Positions 1-5,027 of a stretch of DNA of 5,027 nt are shown here, in pieces (position 1 is the first letter of the stretch; each line of letters starts with the position of its first letter). This stretch comes from Brevundimonas vancanneytii. GTDB taxonomy: Bacteria; Pseudomonadota; Alphaproteobacteria; Caulobacterales; Caulobacteraceae. The translations under genes were made by a program, and so were the position numbers. The stretch covers positions 1-5,027 of the forward strand of contig CAMCIP010000175.1 of the NCBI GenBank assembly GCA_945874855.1, in the 5' to 3' direction. A model generated the notes under the pieces. That model was not told where the DNA came from and searched no databases. It was given only the letters and a program-made list of their open reading frames with translations.

Positions 1-906
1 CGTATCGTCGAACAGCCGGGCCGCGGCGGCCTCGTCGAGGGCGTGAGGCTCGGCCTTTGCCGGACCCGGCGGGCCTTTCATTTCCTTCGCCCGCTGGGGT
101 CCGATGAAGGCTCCTGGCCTGATCTTCGGATCAGTCGCTGCCATCAATACAGGCAGGGCGCCGTCGGCGGCGGAGTGACTGATGAAGGGCTCGATGAAGG
201 GCCGGAAGACCAGATGCATCACGGCCCGCACGACCGGTCGACGCCCCAGCGGTCCGTTACCGATCAGGGCCGTGCGCGCATAGCCGGGATGGGCCGTCAC
301 ACTGGTCAGGCCCCAGCCGTTCGACCGGCTGCGCCGGTCCAGCTCCAGCCCGAACATCAGCATGGCCAGCTTCGACTGGCCGTAGACGGGCCATGGCTTG
401 TAGCCCTGGACATAGTTGAGGTCGTCGAACCGCAACCGCCCGGGACGGTGCATGATGCTGGACAGTTGCACCACCCGCGCCTGTCCGGCCTTCAGCAGCG
501 GCATCAGGCGCGCGGTCAGGGCGAAGTGGCCCAGATAGTTGGTCGCCCACTGCAGTTCGTGGCCGTCCTCGGTCTGCTGACGCCGATCCAGCGCCATGAT
601 GCCGGCGTTGTTGACCAGGATGTGGACCGGTGCCCCCTCCGCCAGCAGGCGATCGGCGAAGGCCGTCACCGAGGTCTGTCTGGACAGATCCAGCGCCTCG
701 ACCCGCAGCCGGGCGCGCGGCACCTCCCGACGGATCCGTTGGGCCGCTGCCTCGCCGCGGTTGACATCGCGGACGGCGAGGATCACCTCGGCCCCCTTGC
801 GGGCCAGTTCGAGGGCGGTCTCATAGCCCGTGCCGCTGTTGGCCCCGGTGACGATGGCCAGACGCCCCGTCTGGTCGGGAATGTCGCGGGCGGTCCAGTC
901 GGACAT
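1..906 (-). CDS. SDR-family NAD(P)-dependent oxidoreductase (3' end cut by window edge)
   Basis: This is a classical-type short-chain dehydrogenase, 302 codons visible with no stop before the left edge. Seen: cofactor-binding TGANSGTG at residues 20-27, an Arg-Asp pair at 46-47 after the second beta strand (a basic residue here usually favours NADP(H)), LDL at 72-74, NNAGIM at 99-104, Asn123 in NYLGHF, Ser149/Ser150, YGQSK (Tyr175, Lys179) and HPG at 206-208. The Asn-Ser-Tyr-Lys tetrad is therefore complete. The N-terminal style (WTARDIPDQTGR) and length resemble retinol dehydrogenase/protochlorophyllide reductase-like SDRs of about 300-325 residues, so few residues should be missing. The ATG is preceded by GAGAGG with 8-nt spacing, which supports this start. 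The gene is divergent from a TetR regulator and probably under its control. It is a cytosolic oxidoreductase; the substrate cannot be told from sequence. Confidence 0.93.
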   Translation of the reverse strand, partial: MSDWTARDIPDQTGRLAIVTGANSGTGYETALELARKGAEVILAVRDVNRGEAAAQRIRREVPRARLRVEALDLSRQTSVTAFADRLLAEGAPVHILVNNAGIMALDRRQQTEDGHELQWATNYLGHFALTARLMPLLKAGQARVVQLSSIMHRPGRLRFDDLNYVQGYKPWPVYGQSKLAMLMFGLELDRRSRSNGWGLTSVTAHPGYARTALIGNGPLGRRPVVRAVMHLVFRPFIEPFISHSAADGALPVLMAATDPKIRPGAFIGPQRAKEMKGPPGPAKAEPHALDEAAAARLFDDT

Positions 907-920
907 GGGAGTGGCCTCTC

Positions 921-934
921 AGGTGGCAGGTGTG
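921..934 (+). promoter_or_regulatory. Alternative TetR start: AGGTGG followed by GTG
   Basis: AGGTGG at 921-926 lies 5 nt before an in-frame GTG at 932-934. Starting here would add 15 residues to the regulator and place the inverted repeat inside its coding region. By contrast, the ATG at 977 has no recognisable Shine-Dalgarno site. The start is therefore unresolved; 977 is preferred because of the usual length of the arm before TetR helix-turn-helix domains and the position of the operator. Confidence 0.25.
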
Positions 935-954
935 AAGGAAGAGCGTCGATCAGC

Positions 955-982
955 CATATCTGCACGCAATGCAAATATGCAA
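955..982 (-). promoter_or_regulatory. Possible sigma-70-like promoter for the SDR gene
   Basis: Read on the minus strand, TTGCAT (977-982) and GATATG (955-960) are separated by 16 bases and could act as -35 and -10 boxes for the SDR gene that starts at 906. The match to TTGACA/TATAAT is only partial. Support comes mainly from position, and from the inverted repeat at 956-978 lying over both boxes, which would block RNA polymerase when bound. No equally good promoter was found for the TetR gene on the plus strand. Confidence 0.35.
956..978. promoter_or_regulatory. Candidate TetR-family operator (23-bp inverted repeat)
   Basis: ATATCTGCA (956-964) and TGCAAATAT (970-978) are inverted copies matching at 8 of 9 positions, separated by CGCAA. 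An AT-containing dyad of this size is unusual in such GC-rich DNA, and it lies between the divergent SDR and TetR genes, where a TetR dimer would be expected to bind. Its right arm overlaps the first two bases of the preferred TetR start codon. The likely role, inferred, is repression of the SDR gene and self-repression of the regulator. Confidence 0.55.
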
Positions 983-1582
983 GAGGTGCAGGGCAGCGAC
1001 GTCGAGACCGGGCTTCGGGCGCGCAAGCGGGCCGACACCTACGCCCGCATCCATGCGGCGGCGATGGTTCTGTTCGGTCGTCAGGGGTTCGAGGCGACCA
1101 CGCTTGACGACATCGCCGCGGCCGCCGGCGTCTCGCGCCGCAGCCTGTTCCACTATTTCGGGTCCAAGGAGGACATTGTCCTGTCGACCAAGGCGGGTCT
1201 GGGTGAGTTGATCGAGACGGCGGTCGCCCGCCGCCCGGCCGACGAGCCCCTGCTGGCGATGGCGGAACACGCCCTGACCGACATGGCGAAGGATTTTCAG
1301 GGGCCGGAGGCACGGGCCCTCGCGCGCCTGATCCACGACACGCCGGCGCTTCGAGTCGGCGACCATGCGAAGTATGAGGCGCTGGAAGGCCGGCTCGCTG
1401 CGGCGCTGGCCGGCCGAAAGGGACTGGCCCCCGACGACCTTCAGGCCCGCGTGGTGGCGACGACGGCGATCGGCGTCCTGCGCATGGCGACCGAGGCCTG
1501 GCTGGCTGCAGACGACACGCGCGGGCCGGAAGTCCACGGCAAGGCCGCGTTTATGGCGCTGCGCCGGGCGTCGGCGGAGTAG
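977..1582 (+). CDS. TetR/AcrR-family transcriptional regulator
   Basis: This is a 201-residue protein, within the usual 190-220 of the family. The N-terminal DNA-binding domain is clear: a first helix around residues 18-36 (ARIHAAAMVLFGRQGFEA), then TTLDDIAAAAGVSRRSLFHYF at 41-61, with the recognition helix around GVSRRSLFHYF (51-61) and the typical SKEDI at 63-67. The rest (about 75-195) is alpha-helical-looking and variable, as expected for the ligand-binding and dimer domain; its ligand cannot be predicted. It is divergent from the SDR gene with an inverted repeat between them, so a local repressor role is likely. The ATG at 977 gives a 17-residue arm before the domain but has no evident Shine-Dalgarno site; translation could be leaderless or begin at GTG 932. 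Its stop is 3 bases from that of the converging gcvPB. Confidence 0.92.
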   Translation: MQEVQGSDVETGLRARKRADTYARIHAAAMVLFGRQGFEATTLDDIAAAAGVSRRSLFHYFGSKEDIVLSTKAGLGELIETAVARRPADEPLLAMAEHALTDMAKDFQGPEARALARLIHDTPALRVGDHAKYEALEGRLAAALAGRKGLAPDDLQARVVATTAIGVLRMATEAWLAADDTRGPEVHGKAAFMALRRASAE

Positions 1583-1596
1583 ACCCTACTCCGCCG
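1572..1596. terminator. Perfect hairpin spanning both convergent stop codons
   Basis: CGGCGGAGTAG (1572-1582) pairs perfectly with CTACTCCGCCG (1586-1596) around a 3-base loop, ACC on the plus strand. The left arm ends with the TetR stop and the right arm begins with the gcvPB stop complement, so each gene ends with the same nine bases, GCGGAGTAG (Ala-Glu-stop). The strong GC-rich stem could end or stabilise transcripts in both directions. Neither side is followed by a T-run, so it is not a standard intrinsic terminator, and terminator activity is an inference. Confidence 0.5.
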
Positions 1597-3169
1597 CCAT
1601 GTTGTGGCCCTCGGGCGCGGTCCAGCGCAGCTTGGGCGCCCGCGCCGCGCGGGTCTCGTCCAGCCGGCGCAGGGGGGCGTGGAAGGGCGCGCCCTTGAAC
1701 CGCTCGACATCGCCCGACTTCGCCGCCTCGGCCAGCAGGCGCATGGCGTGGATGAAGCGGTCGATCTCGGCCTTCGACTCCGTCTCGGTCGGCTCGATCA
1801 GCATGGCCCCGTGCACGACCAGGGGGAAGTACATGGTCATGGGGTGGAAGCCCTCGTCGATCATCGCCTTGGCGAAGTCGAGTGTGGTGATGTCCGTGCC
1901 CTTCAGCCATTCGTCGTCGAACAGGGCCTCGTGCATGCACGGGCCGTCGGGGAAGGCGGCCGACATCACGTCCGACAGGCGGGCCTTGATGTAGTTGGCG
2001 TTGAGCACGGCGTCCTCGGCCACCTGGCGCAGGCCGTCGGAGCCGTGGCTCATCATGTAGCTGAGGGCGCGGACGTACATGCCCATCTGGCCCTGGAAGG
2101 CGCACATGCGGCCAAACGCTTGCGCCGCCTCGTCCTCCTTCCGCTCCACCAGCCGGAAGCCGTCTGCGTCGCCGACCACCCAGGGGGCGGGGGCGAAGGG
2201 GGCCAGGGCCGCCGACAGCACCACCGGACCCGCGCCCGGACCGCCGCCGCCGTGGGGCGTCGAGAAGGTCTTGTGCAGGTTGATGTGCATGGCGTCGACG
2301 CCGAGGTCGCCCGGCCGCACCCGGCCGACGATGGCGTTGAAGTTGGCCCCGTCGCAGTAGAAATAGGCCCCCGCCGCGTGGGTCAGGCGGCTGATCTCGA
2401 GGATGTCGCGCTCGAACAGGCCGCAGGTGTTGGGGTTGGTCACCATGATGGCGGCCACGTCGTCGCCCAGCTTGGACGCCAGATCGGCCACGTCGACGCG
2501 ACCGTCGTCGGTCTGGGCCACTTCCACCACCGTGTAGCCGACGAAGGCGGCGGTGGCGGGGTTGGTGCCGTGGGCCGAGGTCGGGACCAGCACCTTGCGG
2601 CGCTTCTCATGCTCGCCGCTGGCCTCATGCGCCGCGCGGATGGCCATCAGACCGCACAGTTCGCCGTGCGCGCCGGCCTTGGGCGACAGGGCCACGGCCG
2701 GCATGCCGGTCAGGGTCGTCAGCCAGTGCGACAGCTGGTCCATCAGGGCCAGCGCCCCCTGAACGGTCGAAGTCGGCTGCATCGGGTGGATGTCGGAAAA
2801 GCCCGCCAGACGCGCCATCTTCTCGTTCAGACGCGGGTTGTGCTTCATCGTGCACGAGCCCAGCGGATAGATGGCCAGGTCGATGGCGTGGTTCTTCTGC
2901 GACAGGCGCACATAGTGGCGCATGGCCTCGGGCTCGGAGAGGCCAGGCAGACCGATGGGGTCGCGCCGGACCAGCGCGCCGAGATCGCCACCGTCCGTCT
3001 TCGGCTCGGGCATGTCGACGCCGGTCTTGCCCCAGCCGTCGCCCTCGAAGATCAGGGCCTCGTCCTGCAGCAGGCCGCGCCCGCCGGTCAGGGTCGGGTG
3101 TTTGTAGTCATGCTCGGGCTGATGCGGGACAGGGGCGGTCGGGCGGCCGACGGTGTTCATGGTGCTCAT
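1586..3169 (-). CDS. gcvPB: Glycine dehydrogenase (decarboxylating) subunit 2, P-protein beta subunit
   Basis: This is the PLP-carrying half of the split glycine decarboxylase (P-protein). With GcvPA, as an alpha2beta2 enzyme, it decarboxylates glycine and transfers the aminomethyl group to the lipoyl arm of GcvH in the cytosol. It is 527 residues long, near full length for alphaproteobacterial GcvPB. Seen: YPLGSCTMKHNPR at 101-113, TSAHGTNPA at 197-205, TNPNTCGLFE at 244-253, YCDGAN at 271-276 (Asp273 is placed to contact the PLP ring nitrogen) and HINLHKTFSTPHGGGGPG at 295-312, where Lys300 is the Schiff-base lysine. The C-terminal MTMYFP and VHGAMLIEPTE segments are also typical. GAGGA lies 8 nt before the ATG and overlaps the TGA of gcvPA, 11 bases upstream, which suggests coupled translation. 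It is the last gene of the operon on this side. No disruption seen. Confidence 0.97.
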   Translation of the reverse strand: MSTMNTVGRPTAPVPHQPEHDYKHPTLTGGRGLLQDEALIFEGDGWGKTGVDMPEPKTDGGDLGALVRRDPIGLPGLSEPEAMRHYVRLSQKNHAIDLAIYPLGSCTMKHNPRLNEKMARLAGFSDIHPMQPTSTVQGALALMDQLSHWLTTLTGMPAVALSPKAGAHGELCGLMAIRAAHEASGEHEKRRKVLVPTSAHGTNPATAAFVGYTVVEVAQTDDGRVDVADLASKLGDDVAAIMVTNPNTCGLFERDILEISRLTHAAGAYFYCDGANFNAIVGRVRPGDLGVDAMHINLHKTFSTPHGGGGPGAGPVVLSAALAPFAPAPWVVGDADGFRLVERKEDEAAQAFGRMCAFQGQMGMYVRALSYMMSHGSDGLRQVAEDAVLNANYIKARLSDVMSAAFPDGPCMHEALFDDEWLKGTDITTLDFAKAMIDEGFHPMTMYFPLVVHGAMLIEPTETESKAEIDRFIHAMRLLAEAAKSGDVERFKGAPFHAPLRRLDETRAARAPKLRWTAPEGHNMAAE

Positions 3170-3180
3170 CGGTTCGGTCC

Positions 3181-4527
3181 TCAGTTCGCCAGAACCTTGG
3201 CGAGCGCACTCGCCAAAGCCTGAATGTCCGCGTCCGTCGTCGTCTCGGTGGCCGCAACCAGCAGGACGTCGTCCATGCCGGCCCGGGGGGCCAGGCGGCT
3301 GAAGGGCACGCCGGCCAGGATGCGGTCCCCGGCGAGGGCCTCGACCACCGCGGCGGCGGGGCGGGGCAGCTTGACGGCGAACTCGTTGAAGAAGCGCGGG
3401 GTCAGCACTTCCACACCCGGGATGGCGGCCAGGGCGTCGCGCGTGGCCAGCGCCTTCTCATGGTTCAGCAGGGCCATCTTGCGCAGGCCCGCCTCGCCCA
3501 GCAGGCTCATGTGGATGGTGAAGGCCAGGGAGCACAGGCCGGAGTTGGTGCAGATGTTCGACGTCGCCTTGTCGCGGCGAATGTGCTGCTCGCGCGTCGA
3601 CAGGGTCAGGACGAAGCCGCGCTCGCCGTCGGCGTCCACGGTCTCACCGCACAGACGGCCCGGCATCTGGCGGATCAGCTTTTCGCGGCAGGCGAACAGG
3701 CCGACGTAGGGCCCGCCATAGTTCAGGGCGTTGCCGATCGACTGGCCCTCGGCGGCGACGATGTCGGCCCCCATCTCGCCGGGCGACTTCAGCAGGCCCA
3801 TGGACACGGCCTCGGTGACCACCACGATCAACAGGGCCCCGGCGGCGTGGGCGGCCTCGGCGATCTTCGTCACGTCGGTGGCCGTGCCGAAGACGTTGGG
3901 CGTCTGAACGACCACGCAGGCGGTGTCCGCACCGATCCGCGCGATGACGTCGGCCTCGGCGTCGACGGCCGCCGGCAGGGCCTCGGTCTCAACGCCGACG
4001 GCGTGGACCACGGTCTCGGTGGCGGCGACATAGTGGGGATGGACCCCGCCCGAGATAACCGCCTTGTTCCGGCGCGTCACCCGCGTGGCCATCAGCACGC
4101 CCTCGGCCATGGCAGTGGAGCCGTCATAGAGGCTGGCATTGGCCACGGCCATGCCGGTCAGGTTCGCGACCTGGGTCTGGAACTCGTACAGATACTGCAG
4201 CGTGCCCTGGGCGATTTCGGGCTGGTAGGGCGTATAGCTGGTCAGGAATTCCGACCGCTGGATGATGTGGTCCACGGTTGCCGGCACATGGTGGCGATAG
4301 GCCCCGGCCCCGCAGAAGAAGGGCACGTCCCCGGCCACGACATTCTTGCCGGCCAGCGCCTTCAGCGCCCGCTCGACCTCCAGCTCGCCCGCCACGCGCG
4401 GCAGATCCACCGGTCCGGCCAGACGCGCGCTTTCGGGCACGTCCACGAACAGGTCGTCGATGGTCTTGGCGCCGATGGCGGCGAGCATCGCCGTGCGGTC
4501 GTCGGGGGTCAGGGGCAGGTAGCGCAT
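3181..4527 (-). CDS. gcvPA: Glycine dehydrogenase (decarboxylating) subunit 1, P-protein alpha subunit
   Basis: This is the N-terminal half of glycine decarboxylase as a separate protein of 448 residues, the normal length of GcvPA. It has the fold type I aminotransferase-like architecture but no PLP lysine; in the family it completes the active site formed with GcvPB. Seen: the N-terminal MRYLPLT with PDDRTAML, GAGAYRHHVP at 73-82, SYTPYQPEIAQGTLQ at 97-111 (a hallmark of GcvPA), GADI at 253-256 with EGQSIGNALNYGGPYVGLFA at 260-279, and TREQHIRRDKATSNICTN at 311-328. The ATG has GAGGAA 5 nt upstream. gcvPB follows after 11 bases, so the two subunits are probably made together in equal amounts. 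Upstream, 113 bases separate it from gcvH, filled by a palindromic repeat that touches its ribosome binding site. It is a natural split gene, not a broken gcvP. Confidence 0.97.
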   Translation of the reverse strand: MRYLPLTPDDRTAMLAAIGAKTIDDLFVDVPESARLAGPVDLPRVAGELEVERALKALAGKNVVAGDVPFFCGAGAYRHHVPATVDHIIQRSEFLTSYTPYQPEIAQGTLQYLYEFQTQVANLTGMAVANASLYDGSTAMAEGVLMATRVTRRNKAVISGGVHPHYVAATETVVHAVGVETEALPAAVDAEADVIARIGADTACVVVQTPNVFGTATDVTKIAEAAHAAGALLIVVVTEAVSMGLLKSPGEMGADIVAAEGQSIGNALNYGGPYVGLFACREKLIRQMPGRLCGETVDADGERGFVLTLSTREQHIRRDKATSNICTNSGLCSLAFTIHMSLLGEAGLRKMALLNHEKALATRDALAAIPGVEVLTPRFFNEFAVKLPRPAAAVVEALAGDRILAGVPFSRLAPRAGMDDVLLVAATETTTDADIQALASALAKVLAN

Positions 4528-4537
4528 TCTTCTTCCT

Positions 4538-4633
4538 CGTCATCCCGGGCACCCGCGAGGGCGAGCCGGGATCGCATCGAACGTCGGCTTTTCCGGCGAT
4601 CCCGGATCGAGCGTGCGCCCGTCCGGGATGACG
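4538..4633. repeat. Nested palindromic intergenic repeat between gcvH and gcvPA
   Basis: The outer arms CGTCATCCCGG (4538-4548) and CCGGGATGACG (4623-4633) are perfect inverted copies. Inside them CCGGGATCGC (4566-4575) and GCGATCCCGG (4596-4605) form a second perfect pair. The 7-mer ATCCCGG/CCGGGAT thus occurs four times in alternating orientation, making two 31-bp units (4542-4572 and 4599-4629), each with a 17-base centre. The element fills nearly the whole gap, ending 7 bases from the gcvH stop codon and sharing one base with the GAGGAA of gcvPA. It resembles repetitive extragenic palindromes of alphaproteobacteria; that it recurs elsewhere in this genome is an inference. It could affect mRNA processing or the ratio of GcvH to P-protein. 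Confidence 0.75.
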
Positions 4634-4640
4634 GCAAAAT

Positions 4641-5006
4641 CTAGAGCGTGGTCAGGTACTGGTCGTAGGCCGCACGATCCATCAGCCCTTCGGTCGCAGC
4701 GGCTTCCGCGACCTTGATCTTCGCGAACCAGCCGGCGCCTTCCGGATCGGCGTTCACCGTCTCGGGCGCATCGGCCAGGGCCACATTGCCCTCGATCACC
4801 TCGCCGGCGACGGGGGCATAGACGTCCGAGGCCGCCTTGACACTCTCGACCACGGCGAAGCCGTCGCCCTTGGTCACCGTCTTGCCGGCGTCGGGCACCT
4901 CGACGAACACCACGTCGCCCAGCTGGTCGGCCGCGTGTTTGGTGATGCCGACCGTGGCGACGTCGCCCTCCAGCCGGACCCACTCGTGATCCTTGGTGAA
5001 ATGCAT
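4641..5006 (-). CDS. gcvH: Glycine cleavage system H protein (lipoyl carrier)
   Basis: GcvH is the mobile carrier of the glycine cleavage complex: its lipoylated lysine accepts the aminomethyl group from the P-protein, presents it to GcvT, and is reoxidised by lipoamide dehydrogenase. The protein has 121 residues, slightly shorter than the roughly 125-130 common in the family. Seen: the N-terminal HEWVRLEG at 7-14, VGITKHAADQLGDVVFVEVP at 19-38, and the lipoyl site VVESVKAASDVYAP at 52-65 with Lys57 as the modified residue, followed by PVAGEVIEGN and the C-terminal GWFAKI. AAGGAAG lies 7 nt before the ATG. The reading frame is intact and ends in TAG. It is the first operon gene visible; gcvT is expected immediately upstream, outside the window, together with the operon promoter and any glycine riboswitch. 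Confidence 0.97.
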   Translation of the reverse strand: MHFTKDHEWVRLEGDVATVGITKHAADQLGDVVFVEVPDAGKTVTKGDGFAVVESVKAASDVYAPVAGEVIEGNVALADAPETVNADPEGAGWFAKIKVAEAAATEGLMDRAAYDQYLTTL

Positions 5007-5027
5007 GGCCTTGCTTCCTTTATCGTC

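Noticed and set aside
43..1107. A plus-strand open frame opposite the SDR gene that continues into the TetR region
   Set aside because: The opposite strand carries a complete set of SDR motifs with a Shine-Dalgarno site, and the TetR domain uses a different plus frame, so this is a shadow.
1604..3223. A long plus-strand open frame opposite gcvPB
   Set aside because: Its predicted protein is low-complexity, rich in His, Gly, Val and Gln, with no recognisable domain; it is the antisense shadow of gcvPB in GC-rich DNA.
3169..4527. gcvPA and gcvPB as one gcvP gene broken by a frameshift
   Set aside because: Each half has its own start and Shine-Dalgarno site, both are of standard length for the split form, and an 11-base gap separates them.
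4528..4640. A small gene or riboswitch between gcvH and gcvPA
   Set aside because: The stretch is fully accounted for by the nested palindrome; no short frame with a ribosome site and no glycine riboswitch-like conserved core was seen. A glycine riboswitch would be expected upstream of gcvT, outside the window.
3460..4644. A long plus-strand open frame opposite gcvPA
   Set aside because: Same reasoning: repetitive composition, no family motifs, lies fully opposite a clear gcvPA gene with its own ribosome site.
1..5027. tRNA, rRNA, CRISPR array, insertion sequence or phage remains
   Set aside because: No cloverleaf, regularly spaced direct repeats, transposase motifs or terminal repeats with target duplications were recognised by eye on either strand.

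Overview
The window is GC-rich (by eye roughly two thirds G+C) and packed with protein genes. It reads like an alphaproteobacterial chromosome, most likely Caulobacterales (Brevundimonas/Caulobacter type). The basis is the base composition, a glycine decarboxylase split into gcvPA and gcvPB in the order gcvH-gcvPA-gcvPB, and GC-rich palindromic repeats between genes. The genus is an inference; no marker gene is present to confirm it.

Left part (1-1582): a divergent pair. A short-chain dehydrogenase/reductase (SDR) is read leftwards from 906 and runs off the left edge, probably lacking only its last residues. A TetR-family repressor is read rightwards to 1582. The roughly 70 bases between them hold a 23-bp imperfect inverted repeat (956-978) that overlays a possible promoter for the SDR gene and touches the preferred TetR start codon. 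This is the usual layout of a TetR regulator controlling a divergent enzyme gene and itself.

Right part (1586-5027): most of a glycine cleavage operon read leftwards: gcvH (lipoyl carrier), gcvPA and gcvPB (the two halves of PLP-dependent glycine decarboxylase). gcvT would be expected just beyond the right edge. GcvPA and GcvPB decarboxylate glycine and load the aminomethyl group on the lipoyl arm of GcvH; GcvT would then pass the one-carbon unit to tetrahydrofolate. All three genes look intact, with the PLP lysine (GcvPB K300) and lipoyl lysine (GcvH K57) present and a Shine-Dalgarno site before each start.

Two structured elements stand out. The TetR and gcvPB genes converge with only three bases between their stop codons, and both stops lie inside one perfect 11-bp hairpin (1572-1596). 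The gap between gcvH and gcvPA is filled by a 96-bp nested palindrome made of two similar units (4538-4633), whose end touches the gcvPA ribosome binding site. No RNA gene, CRISPR array, insertion sequence or phage remnant was seen. I see no evidence of an undescribed system; the points of interest are regulatory and architectural.
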